Both the position numbers and the translations under genes were made by a program. The notes beneath the pieces are model-generated. The model searched no databases. It had not been told where the DNA came from and saw only the letters and a program-made list of their open reading frames with translations. 14,949 nt of DNA from an uncultured Erysipelotrichaceae bacterium (GTDB lineage Bacteria > Bacillota_I > Bacilli_A > Erysipelotrichales > Erysipelotrichaceae): contig CALEMD010000062.1 of assembly GCA_937902945.1 (NCBI GenBank), positions 1 to 14,949 of the forward strand, read 5' to 3'. Position 1 is the stretch's first letter; every line of letters begins with the position of its first letter. This document shows, piece after piece, positions 1 to 6,989 of this stretch.

Positions 1-740
1 CGGAATTCAAAGATCCGACTGTACAGGATAAGGGAATCAAGCAGCTGAAGCAGGCAGGAATTGACGCTATCGTAGTGATTGGCGGAGACGGTTCTTACCG
101 CGGTGCTCTGTCTTTGACACAGAAGGGCATCAATTGCATAGGGCTGCCTGGAACCATTGATAACGATATACCCGGAACAGATTTCACAATCGGTTTTGAT
201 ACAGCTCTGCATACATGTGTGGAGAATGTTGATAAACTGCGCGATACATCCAGTTCCCATCATCGCTGTTCAGTAGTTGAAGTAATGGGAAATCACTGCG
301 GCGATCTTGCGCTTTATACAGCACTTTGCTGCGGAGCAGAAATGGTCATTACTCCGGAAACAGGCTATGATGAGCTGGAAGTGCTTGAAAACTTAAGATA
401 TCTTGGCGAGGCAGTAAAGAAGAACCATGCAATTGTCATTGTTACAGAAAAAATCTGTGATGTAGACCAGCTGGCCCGCAAGATTTCACAGAATACAGGT
501 TTCAGCGGAAGAGCAACCGTACTTGGACATATTCAGCGTGGGGGATCACCTACGCCGAAAGATCGCATGCTGGCCAGCCAGATGGGTGAGAAAGCAGTCG
601 ATCTATTGATGGAAGGCATCGGCGGTCAGTGCGTCGGCATTATCGACAATCAGATCACATCCATGCCGATTGAAGAAGCTTTGAACAGATCGCGGCGTTC
701 ACGTAAATCGCTGTATAGACTGTTTGATCATCTTGTATAA
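1..740 (+). CDS. pfkA: ATP-dependent 6-phosphofructokinase, 3' part (5' end outside window)
   Basis: This enzyme phosphorylates fructose 6-phosphate to fructose 1,6-bisphosphate, the committing step of glycolysis, in the cytoplasm. The open frame runs in from the left edge (reading from base 3). Comparing the GGDGS position with the 320-residue E. coli enzyme suggests about 75-80 N-terminal residues are missing. Visible motifs are GGDGS (from base 78), PGTIDND with the catalytic aspartates, RDTSSSH, VMGNHCGDL and GHIQRGGSP. Glycine after the GGD aspartate and glycine in PGTIDND are the signatures of ATP-dependent rather than PPi-dependent enzymes. One oddity is the asparagine in VMGNHCG, where E. 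coli and Geobacillus enzymes have arginine. The GTG at base 75 is internal and not a start. pyk follows after 17 bp with its own ribosome binding site, the usual Bacillota pfkA-pyk operon. Confidence 0.96.
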   Translation, partial: EFKDPTVQDKGIKQLKQAGIDAIVVIGGDGSYRGALSLTQKGINCIGLPGTIDNDIPGTDFTIGFDTALHTCVENVDKLRDTSSSHHRCSVVEVMGNHCGDLALYTALCCGAEMVITPETGYDELEVLENLRYLGEAVKKNHAIVIVTEKICDVDQLARKISQNTGFSGRATVLGHIQRGGSPTPKDRMLASQMGEKAVDLLMEGIGGQCVGIIDNQITSMPIEEALNRSRRSRKSLYRLFDHLV

Positions 741-757
741 AAACGAAAGGGAACTAT

Positions 758-2194
758 ATGGATAACACACACATTTTTAAGAAAAAGACCAAAGTCATCT
801 GCACATTGGGACCGGCAAGTGACAACAGAGAAACAATCACAAAGCTAGCAGAAGCAGGCATGAATATCGTCCGTCTGAATTTCAGCCATGGTACGCATGA
901 CGAGCATTTGAAAAGAATCAAGCTGGTCAGAGAGGTATCAGAAGAAACAGGAATCAATCTGGCTGTGTGTCTTGATACAAAAGGACCTGAAATCAGATTG
1001 GGTACGTTCAAGAACGATGTTGAGAATTATCAGAAGGGTGAGATTGTTGATGTCTGCAAGGCAGATATTGAAGGAACACATGAATGTTTCCATATTGCCT
1101 GCCCAGAGCTTTTTGAAGATCTCAAACCTGGCAACTATATATTGATAAATGACGGCAAAATGAGATTGAATGTTCTTGAGAACAACGGCAATATTCTGAA
1201 GTGCAGAGTTGAAGTGACCGGACCGATCAGTTCCCGCAAAGGATGCAATTGTCCGGGGGTTAAGCTTTCAATGCCATTTTTATCTGCAAAAGATGAAAGT
1301 GATCTCAGATTTGGCTGTCAGAATGACGTTGATTTCATTTCTGCTTCATTTGTACGCAGAGCAGAAGATGTCAATGCTATCCGCAAGATACTCATTGAAG
1401 AAGGATGCCCGAAAATTCAGATTATTGCCAAGATAGAGAATCAGGAAGGATTCGACAACCTTGAATCTATTCTCGAAGCTGCAGATGGTGTCATGGTAGC
1501 GCGCGGAGACCTCGGCGTTGAAATTGAACCGCAGCTTGTACCTATCTATCAGAAGAGAATCATTAAAATGGCGAACGTATTTGGAAAGCCAGCTATCACT
1601 GCAACGCATATGCTTGATTCAATGACTTCCAATCCTCGCTGCACAAGAGCTGAAGCAAGTGATGTTGCCAATGCAGTACTGGATGGATCAGACGGAGTCA
1701 TGCTTTCTGCAGAAAGTGCTGCCGGAGAATATCCTGTAGAAGCCTGCACAATGATGAGCACCATATGTGAAGCCGCAGAGACGATCATTCCTTACAGAGA
1801 GAGACTGGATTATTCCAAGCACTCAAGCAACGACACAATTCAGGATGCCATCGGCATCTCTGTATCAGACGCAACATTGACACTTGACAATGTCGGTGCG
1901 GTTGTAGCCTTCACACAGGGAGGAACAACAGCCCGCAGAATTTCAAAATTCCGTCCATGTGTACCAATCCTTGCCATAACATTTACGAAGAGCACCCAGA
2001 GAAAACTGGAGAGTTACTGGGGTGTTACACCTATCTTCTCAGATGTCCAGAACAACATGACAAACGATGATGAATTAGCATGCATGTTTGCGAAAGACTA
2101 CGGCATAAAGCCGGGACGGCTGATCATTCTTACAGCCGGTTATCCTACAGGCGAAGGATCAGCAAATATGATGAAGATAATTGAAGTTAAGTAA
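758..2194 (+). CDS. pyk: Pyruvate kinase
   Basis: Pyruvate kinase converts phosphoenolpyruvate and ADP to pyruvate and ATP, the last step of glycolysis. The 478-residue length fits the bacterial form without the extra C-terminal PEP-utiliser domain found in Bacillus. The A domain begins with KVICTLGPAS (residues 12-21) and NFSHG (41-45), and DTKGPEIR is at 73-80. The B-domain insertion follows to about residue 170. IIAKIENQEG at 222-231 holds the catalytic lysine (K225), VARGDLGVE is at 247-255, and the Thr-containing ITATHMLDSM loop is at 280-289. The last reads ATH where the commonest sequence is ATQ. The effector domain occupies roughly the last 120 residues. The ATG at 758 is preceded by GAAAGGGA at good spacing. 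It is almost certainly co-transcribed with pfkA, and a short hairpin lies just after the stop. Confidence 0.97.
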   Translation: MDNTHIFKKKTKVICTLGPASDNRETITKLAEAGMNIVRLNFSHGTHDEHLKRIKLVREVSEETGINLAVCLDTKGPEIRLGTFKNDVENYQKGEIVDVCKADIEGTHECFHIACPELFEDLKPGNYILINDGKMRLNVLENNGNILKCRVEVTGPISSRKGCNCPGVKLSMPFLSAKDESDLRFGCQNDVDFISASFVRRAEDVNAIRKILIEEGCPKIQIIAKIENQEGFDNLESILEAADGVMVARGDLGVEIEPQLVPIYQKRIIKMANVFGKPAITATHMLDSMTSNPRCTRAEASDVANAVLDGSDGVMLSAESAAGEYPVEACTMMSTICEAAETIIPYRERLDYSKHSSNDTIQDAIGISVSDATLTLDNVGAVVAFTQGGTTARRISKFRPCVPILAITFTKSTQRKLESYWGVTPIFSDVQNNMTNDDELACMFAKDYGIKPGRLIILTAGYPTGEGSANMMKIIEVK

Positions 2195-2200
2195 AGTTGA

Positions 2201-2220
2201 GGCAGGGAAACCTGCCTTTT
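2201..2220 (+). terminator. Short hairpin after pyk, weak or partial terminator
   Basis: A perfect 6-bp stem, GGCAGG (2201-2206) with CCTGCC (2211-2216), is closed by a GAAA tetraloop and followed by TTTT, 7 bases after the pyk stop. The U tract is short and the next ribosome binding site begins at 2226. It may allow read-through to the downstream peptidase gene or act as an RNA-stabilising hairpin. No separate promoter is visible between it and the next gene. Confidence 0.6.
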
Positions 2221-2235
2221 CAATTGGAGGAGAAA

Positions 2236-3729
2236 ATGAAAGAAGAAGCAATGAAACGCATTAAGGCATGGCAGGATGAGATAAAGGCGTATCAGCTTGC
2301 ACTGACAACCATGTCCTACGATCGTTTGACTGTAGCACCGGAAAACGGGATTGACTATTATTCGGAACAGGCTGCATATCTTTCCGGTGTTCTGTACAGT
2401 ATTCAGACAGATCCGGATATTGAAAAAACACTGAATGAACTGAAGAGTGAAGAGCTGAATGCAGAACAGAAACGCATGATTGAACTGCATCTGAAGGATT
2501 TTGACAGACTGAAGAGAATTCCCAAGGATGATTACGTTGCTTATCAGAAACTATGTCAGGTAAGCGAAAAGAAATGGGAAGAAGCAAAAATCAAAAAGGA
2601 CTATTCGATCTTTGAACCATATCTGCTGCAGGTCATTGCAGCACAGAAGAAATTCTGTGCCTTGCGTGATGCAACTAAAGAACCATATGATATTCTGCTC
2701 GATGATTATGAAGAGGGAATGGACCAGAAAAAGTATGATGCATTCTTTGCGCTGATCAAAGAGAAACTGCTGCCGCTGATTCATGAAATTACTTTGAAGC
2801 AGGATGCCCTCAGAACAGACTTTCTAGAAGGCAGCTGGGATATAGAGAAGCAGAAACAGATGATGAAAGTTCTGCAGAAGTATCTGAACTTTGATCCGTC
2901 TTGGGGTTATATGGGCATCTCTGCGCATCCGTTTACCAGCTGTTTCAGCCATAATGATGTACGCATAACCAATGCCTATCATGAGAATATGCTGCTGAGT
3001 TCTATATTTTCATTGATTCATGAGACTGGACATGCCATTTATGAGCATCAGATACCAGAAGCATATGAAGGAACAGTATTGTGCAATGTATCTATGGGTA
3101 TTCATGAATCTCAGTCGCGCATGTATGAGAACAATCTTGGCCGGAGGATGTCTTTCTGGAACAGAAACTATGATGAACTTGTTTCTCTGTGGCCGGACAG
3201 ACTGAAGGATATAGATCAGGAGACTTTTGTTAGAGCGGTAAACAGTGCTAAGCCTTCATTGATACGCACAGAAGCTGATGAACTGACATATCCTGTCCAT
3301 ATACTGATCCGCTATGAAATTGAAAAAGGCATATTTGACGGATCAGTCGACTGCAGGCGATTGGAAGAAACTTGGAATCAGAAGATGAAGGAGTATCTTG
3401 GAATCACAGTACCTGACACATCACAGGGAATTCTGCAGGATGTACACTGGTCAGATGGATCATTTGGATATTTCCCTACATACGCACTGGGAAGCGCATA
3501 TGCTGCGCAGTTTATCAATGCTATGCAGAAGGATATTGATATCGATACTGCATTGGCCTATCAGGATATGGCATCTATACAGAAGTGGCAGAAAGAGAGA
3601 ATTCATTGCTATGGAGCCTCCATTCCATCTCTGCAGATCATTGAAAATGCAACAGGAGAATCATTTAATCCACAATATTACATCGAATACCTGTATAATA
3701 AATACAGAGATTTATATCAGATAAAATAG
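2236..3729 (+). CDS. M32-family metallocarboxypeptidase (carboxypeptidase Taq type)
   Basis: This is a probable zinc carboxypeptidase that removes C-terminal residues from peptides in the cytoplasm. The 497-residue length matches the M32 family (about 500). HETGH at residues 262-266 is the zinc motif, and GIHESQSR (289-296) supplies the third ligand, Glu291, and is the family hallmark. Further family blocks are DVRIT before the zinc site, EADELTYPVHILIRYEIE after it, and LQDVHWSDGSFGYFPTYALG near the C-terminus. The frame opens earlier at a TTG (2197), but I chose ATG 2236. It has GGAGGAG at 2226-2232, and a start at 2197 would place the pyk hairpin inside the coding region. There is no signal peptide. 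The metallo-beta-lactamase-fold gene follows after 16 bp, so the two are probably one transcript. Physiological substrates cannot be told from sequence. Confidence 0.93.
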   Translation: MKEEAMKRIKAWQDEIKAYQLALTTMSYDRLTVAPENGIDYYSEQAAYLSGVLYSIQTDPDIEKTLNELKSEELNAEQKRMIELHLKDFDRLKRIPKDDYVAYQKLCQVSEKKWEEAKIKKDYSIFEPYLLQVIAAQKKFCALRDATKEPYDILLDDYEEGMDQKKYDAFFALIKEKLLPLIHEITLKQDALRTDFLEGSWDIEKQKQMMKVLQKYLNFDPSWGYMGISAHPFTSCFSHNDVRITNAYHENMLLSSIFSLIHETGHAIYEHQIPEAYEGTVLCNVSMGIHESQSRMYENNLGRRMSFWNRNYDELVSLWPDRLKDIDQETFVRAVNSAKPSLIRTEADELTYPVHILIRYEIEKGIFDGSVDCRRLEETWNQKMKEYLGITVPDTSQGILQDVHWSDGSFGYFPTYALGSAYAAQFINAMQKDIDIDTALAYQDMASIQKWQKERIHCYGASIPSLQIIENATGESFNPQYYIEYLYNKYRDLYQIK

Positions 3730-3745
3730 AAAGGTATTGAATCAT

Positions 3746-4369
3746 ATGAGCATACAGATTGAGTATTTTGGGCATTCCTGTTTTCGCGTATCAAAGAATG
3801 GCTACCGGGTTCTGTTTGATCCGTACGCTGACAGCAGTGTTCCCGGCATGCAGCTGCCGGATCATTTAGAAGCAGAGGAAGTTCTCTGCTCTCATGCACA
3901 TGAAGACCATAATGCAGTTGAGAAAGTCCAGATTATCCGCAGTGCTTCATCCAGTCCCTTTGCAGTTGCTGAAATGACAGTTGAGCATGATGATGCAAAT
4001 GGCCGAAAAAGAGGTTTGAATAGGATCAGAATTCTAAGCAGTGATGGCTGCCGAATTGCACATTTTGGAGATCTTGGAAGAATTCTGAATGTGACAGAAA
4101 TTCAGAATCTTATGAATCTTGACTGCATTATGATACCCTGCGGCGGATACTTTACAATAGATGCTGATCAGGTAAGATCAATTGTTGAAAGAATCCAGCC
4201 AAAGCTGACGATTCTCATGCACTATAGAACAAGCACCAGCGGTTATTCGCTGATTGAGTCTATTGACGAGATTCAGAAGAAGATTCCTTCATTGAAGCAG
4301 CTCGATGAGACATCTGTTGAGATAGATGGTGAAACAGCAGGTATTATTGCCTTGAAGCCTATTCAATAA
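3746..4369 (+). CDS. Metallo-beta-lactamase-fold hydrolase, small cytoplasmic type
   Basis: This is a 207-residue metallo-beta-lactamase-fold protein of the Lactamase_B_3-like group. It opens with IEYFGHSCF (residues 5-13) and a DPY strand-end motif, then SHAHEDH with H50, H52, D54 and H55 as the metal-binding HxHxDH signature. H81, the Asp in HFGDLG (D109) and H159 in MHYR are candidates for the remaining metal ligands. Relatives include UPF0173/UlaG-like lactonases and hydrolases of unknown substrate, so no specific reaction is assigned. There is no signal peptide. A TTG nine bases upstream is in frame, but it sits only 2 bp from AGAAAGG. ATG 3746, about 11 bp from it, gives the usual N-terminus of the family. 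It lies 16 bp after the M32 peptidase gene and ends before a strong hairpin. Confidence 0.85.
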   Translation: MSIQIEYFGHSCFRVSKNGYRVLFDPYADSSVPGMQLPDHLEAEEVLCSHAHEDHNAVEKVQIIRSASSSPFAVAEMTVEHDDANGRKRGLNRIRILSSDGCRIAHFGDLGRILNVTEIQNLMNLDCIMIPCGGYFTIDADQVRSIVERIQPKLTILMHYRTSTSGYSLIESIDEIQKKIPSLKQLDETSVEIDGETAGIIALKPIQ

Positions 4370-4385
4370 CAAATCCATGCAAAGC

Positions 4386-4417
4386 AAAGAAAGAAGGACA
4401 TTTGTTCTTCTTTCTTT
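4386..4417 (+). terminator. Long hairpin terminator after the MBL-fold gene
   Basis: AAAGAAAGAAG (4386-4396) pairs perfectly with CTTCTTTCTTT (4407-4417). Three further inner pairs (one G-U) close on an ATTT loop, giving a 14-bp stem. The pyrimidine-rich right arm provides the weak RNA-DNA hybrid. It begins 17 bp after the stop codon and ends the M32 peptidase/MBL transcript. Confidence 0.8.
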
Positions 4418-4442
4418 AGCAGATTAAAAGCATATGTGCTAA
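4416..4442. promoter_or_regulatory. Distal CIRCE-like inverted repeat upstream of hsp20
   Basis: TTAGCAGAT (4416-4424), nine spacer bases and ATGTGCTAA (4434-4442) form an 8/9 palindrome. The outer TTAGCA and TGCTAA are exactly those of CIRCE (TTAGCACTC-N9-GAGTGCTAA) at exactly the CIRCE spacing. The inner three bases of the left arm and two of the right differ from the consensus. Its first bases overlap the preceding terminator. It may be a second HrcA site or a decayed one. Confidence 0.45.
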
Positions 4443-4534
4443 ATTGAAAAATAATAAAAAAGCCGCATTTAATGCGAAATATATGATAATTAAACAGTTA
4501 AAATTTGACAAAAACACAAAAATGTATAAAAAAA

Positions 4535-4561
4535 ATAGCACTCAGCTATTGACAGTGCTTA
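4535..4561. promoter_or_regulatory. CIRCE operator (HrcA binding site) overlapping the hsp20 -35 box
   Basis: ATAGCACTC (4535-4543), nine bases and CAGTGCTTA (4553-4561) match the CIRCE arms TTAGCACTC and GAGTGCTAA at 8/9 and 7/9 positions with the exact 9-bp spacing. The right arm shares its first two bases with the -35 hexamer, so bound HrcA would block RNA polymerase. The same arrangement occurs upstream of hrcA in this window. Confidence 0.8.
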
Positions 4562-4576
4562 TTGTATGGCTATACT
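4549..4576 (+). promoter_or_regulatory. hsp20 promoter (sigma-A type)
   Basis: TTGACA at 4549-4554 and TATACT at 4571-4576 are separated by 16 bp, predicting a start near 4583 and a leader of about 47 nt. The -35 box is a perfect consensus and lies inside the CIRCE element, consistent with repression by HrcA and release on heat shock. Confidence 0.8.
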
Positions 4577-4629
4577 GAAAGTAGAAGTTGAAAGAGACTT
4601 CATAAAAAGAAAAGAAAGAGGTGTTTGTT

Positions 4630-5052
4630 ATGAGGTATGTACCAGTTAGAAGGAATTTTGAGGATCTGCTTGATGATGTATTCAATGCACCGATGTTCGA
4701 TGCTCCAGCTGCAGGAAATCTGATGAAGACAGACATCCGTGAAAAAGACGGTAAATACATGCTGGATATTGAGCTTCCAGGATTCAAGAAGGAAGACATC
4801 AAAGTTGCATTGAAGGATGGCAATCTGACAATCAGCGCAAGTCATCATGAGACACAGGAAGAGAAAGATGCGAAAGGCAATGTTGTGCGTCAGGAACGCT
4901 ACAGCGGCTCATGCAGCAGAAGCTTCTATGTGGGCGACAGCATGAAGGAATCCGACATCAAAGCAAATTATGCGAATGGTGAACTGAAACTTGAAATGCC
5001 AAATCCAGAGAAGAAGGTTCAGGAAGAGGAAAAGTATATTGCAATTGAGTAG
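4630..5052 (+). CDS. Small heat-shock protein, Hsp20/alpha-crystallin family
   Basis: This ATP-independent holdase binds unfolding proteins and passes them to DnaK-type refolding systems. It has 140 residues. The short N-terminal arm holds RRNFEDLLDDVF. The alpha-crystallin domain runs from about residue 32 (KTDIREKDGKYMLDIELPGF) to about residue 128, with ANGELKLEMP as the terminal strand motif. IAI at 137-139 is the C-terminal IxI motif that docks subunits into oligomers. ATG 4630 is chosen because AAAGAGGTG (4615-4623) is a near-perfect Shine-Dalgarno 7-8 bp upstream. The in-frame GTG at 4621 lies inside that site and would add only three residues. The gene is monocistronic, between a CIRCE-controlled promoter and a strong terminator. 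HrcA encoded at 12112-13146 is the probable repressor. Confidence 0.95.
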   Translation: MRYVPVRRNFEDLLDDVFNAPMFDAPAAGNLMKTDIREKDGKYMLDIELPGFKKEDIKVALKDGNLTISASHHETQEEKDAKGNVVRQERYSGSCSRSFYVGDSMKESDIKANYANGELKLEMPNPEKKVQEEEKYIAIE

Positions 5053-5057
5053 TATGC

Positions 5058-5088
5058 AAAAAAGAGAAGCGATGAACTTCTCTTTTTT
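5058..5088. terminator. Bidirectional terminator between hsp20 and rnj
   Basis: A perfect 12-bp stem joins AAAAAAGAGAAG (5058-5069) to CTTCTCTTTTTT (5077-5088) with a 7-base loop. The A tract on one side and the T tract on the other give each strand a U-rich tail, so it can end both hsp20 and the convergent RNase J gene in a 42-bp gap. Confidence 0.92.
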
Positions 5089-5094
5089 ATGTGC

Positions 5095-6915
5095 TTAATG
5101 TTCAGCCTGTTTGTTAACAGTGCGATGTTCAGTCTGTTTGCTTGCGATGGAGGCCATGGCATCTTTCTGATTCAGAATAACAGGAATTACAATTGGATTT
5201 CTGTTTGTCTTCTGGAAGAGGAATGGCTCAAGGGAAGAGCGTATGCAATTTTTCAGTTCTCCGAAAGTTGTACGCTGCTGCATCTTTTTCTTCAGAGCAT
5301 CATACACAAGCAATTCTGCTTCTTTCAGCAGAGTCTGAGATTCCTTGATGAAGACAAATCCTCTTGAGACAATTGTCGGTCTGCAGAGAATCTTATTGTA
5401 GCGGGAGTCAATTGTAACAATGACAGCAACAAGACCATTATCAGCAAGTATCTGACGATCTTTAATAACCGAAGTGCTGAGACCGGAAGCATCATTGCCA
5501 TCGACATAAATAGCGTCAGTCTGCACACGTTCATTGGCAATGAAGCATGTCTCATTGCGAAGGACAACAATATCTCCATTTGAACAGATGAAGCAGTTTT
5601 CTTTTGGAACACCTGTTTCCTGGGCGGTTGCAGAATGCTGTACGAGCATTTTATATTCGCCGTGGATTGGCATGAAGTATTTCGGTTTGATCAGCTGCAG
5701 CATCAGTTTCTGTTCTTCCTGCGGTGCATGACCGGTTGTATGGAAGGAAGTTAGAGGAGAATTGACAACAACGTTTGCGCCGACTCTAGTCAGCTGGTTG
5801 ACAATTGCAGAGACGGAAGTGCCATTGCCTGGAATTGGATTGGATGAAAACAGAACCGTATCACCAGGAAGTATCTTTATGTATTTGTGTGTTCCATTGG
5901 CAATTCTTGAAAGAGCCGCCATTGGTTCACCCTGACTTCCTGTGCAGACAATGCATATTCTGTTAGCCGGCAATGTATTCAGTTCGTTGCCGGAAATAAA
6001 GCTGCTTTCAGGAATCTTGATGACTCCCATCTGCTTTCCGATTTCCATGACATTTTCCATGGAACGGCCGAAGACAGCAACCTTGCGCTTGCATGCTACA
6101 GCAGCCTCAAGAATCTGGTTCAGTCGAAGTACGTTTGAAGCAAAAGTGCTTACCAGCAGACGTCCTGGTGTCTTGCGCATCTGTTCATTAATTGCCTGCG
6201 CAACTTTCTTTTCGGAAATGGAGAAACCAGGAACACCGGAGTTGGTGGAATCGCTCATCAGCAGAGTGACACCGATCTGTCCGATATATGCCATTTTCTG
6301 ATAGTCAGAATTATTGCCGATAGGGGTAAGATCGAACTTGAAATCGCCAGTATGAACAATGCGCCCGTTCGGAGTATTGATAAGAACTCCCAGTGAATCC
6401 GGAATAGAGTGAACGGTATTGAAAAAGCCGACTGAAAAATGCTTTGTCTGAATGCGGCTGTCTTCTGTGATCTCTACAATTTTGCAGGATCTGCTCAGAT
6501 GATGCTCTTCTAGTTTCTTAGCAATCAGAGCTTTTGCAAAACGAGGAGCATAGACCTGTTTCAGGTGTACTGCCCGAAGCAGGAAAGGAATGCCGCCGAT
6601 ATGGTCTTCATGGCCGTGAGTAATAACTAGGGCCTTTATTTTTGCCTGATTCTTTACCAGATAGGAATAATCCGGAATGACATAGTCTACACCGAGAAGC
6701 TCATCCTCTGGGAAAAGTATGCCTGAATCAATGATGACAATTTCATCATCATGCTCATAGCAGTACATGTTTTTTCCGATTTCTCCCAGTCCGCCGAGGG
6801 CATAGACAAGAGTATCGCTTTTTCGATTGATGCTGTTGGCATTATAGTCAGGTTCTGGAATCTGAACATGCTGCACAGAACGCTTCGGTTTTCTGCCGGG
6901 TTTCTTTTCACTCAT
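5095..6915 (-). CDS. rnj: Ribonuclease J
   Basis: RNase J is a metallo-beta-lactamase/beta-CASP nuclease with 5'-3' exonuclease and endonuclease activity, central to mRNA decay and rRNA maturation in Bacillota. Of 606 residues, the core starts at about residue 36 with VYALGGLGEIGKNMYCYE. The zinc motif HGHEDHIGG is at 100-108 (H100, H102, D104, H105). TVHSIPDS, HTGDFKFD and SDSTNS follow, then the beta-CASP blocks ASNVLRLNQ, CTGSQGEPMAALSRIA and GDTVLFSSNPIPGN. HTTGHAPQEE and MPIHGEY come near the end of the catalytic core. It resembles B. subtilis RNase J1 more closely than other relatives I can recall. It has about 35 extra N-terminal residues, basic and probably disordered, and a short C-terminal tail with a repeated KQxEH. 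ATG at 6913-6915 has GAGGA 10 bp upstream. Confidence 0.95.
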   Translation of the reverse strand: MSEKKPGRKPKRSVQHVQIPEPDYNANSINRKSDTLVYALGGLGEIGKNMYCYEHDDEIVIIDSGILFPEDELLGVDYVIPDYSYLVKNQAKIKALVITHGHEDHIGGIPFLLRAVHLKQVYAPRFAKALIAKKLEEHHLSRSCKIVEITEDSRIQTKHFSVGFFNTVHSIPDSLGVLINTPNGRIVHTGDFKFDLTPIGNNSDYQKMAYIGQIGVTLLMSDSTNSGVPGFSISEKKVAQAINEQMRKTPGRLLVSTFASNVLRLNQILEAAVACKRKVAVFGRSMENVMEIGKQMGVIKIPESSFISGNELNTLPANRICIVCTGSQGEPMAALSRIANGTHKYIKILPGDTVLFSSNPIPGNGTSVSAIVNQLTRVGANVVVNSPLTSFHTTGHAPQEEQKLMLQLIKPKYFMPIHGEYKMLVQHSATAQETGVPKENCFICSNGDIVVLRNETCFIANERVQTDAIYVDGNDASGLSTSVIKDRQILADNGLVAVIVTIDSRYNKILCRPTIVSRGFVFIKESQTLLKEAELLVYDALKKKMQQRTTFGELKNCIRSSLEPFLFQKTNRNPIVIPVILNQKDAMASIASKQTEHRTVNKQAEH

Positions 6916-6967
6916 AAAAATATTATCCTCATTTCTTTAATGATTTTAGTAGGCTTCTTTCAAAAAT

Positions 6968-6976
6968 ATTATAGCA
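6968..6976 (-). promoter_or_regulatory. Extended -10 promoter of rnj
   Basis: On the minus strand TGCTATAAT is a perfect extended -10 (TGn plus TATAAT), with only a poor -35 (TATATA) 17 bp further up. It lies in the 74-bp gap between def and rnj and would start the transcript near 6961, giving a leader of about 45 nt. rnj may also be read through from def. Confidence 0.6.
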
Positions 6977-6989
6977 CAATCATCAGATG

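Noticed and set aside
2197..2235. A longer M32 peptidase starting at TTG 2197
   Set aside because: It has no ribosome binding site, would include the pyk hairpin in the coding region, and a strong GGAGGAG precedes ATG 2236.
3020..3724. Short plus-strand open frames inside the M32 peptidase gene
   Set aside because: They lie in a different frame within a gene whose conserved motifs are continuous across the region, so they are not separate genes or signs of a frameshift.
4505..4530. A second promoter upstream of hsp20, TTGACA at 4505 with TATAAA at 4525
   Set aside because: The spacer is only 14 bp, too short for a normal sigma-A promoter, and the region is so A-rich that such matches are expected by chance.
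4501..4530. A CtsR operator upstream of hsp20
   Set aside because: Only one TTTGAC half-site is present; the tandem heptamer repeat that CtsR needs is absent.
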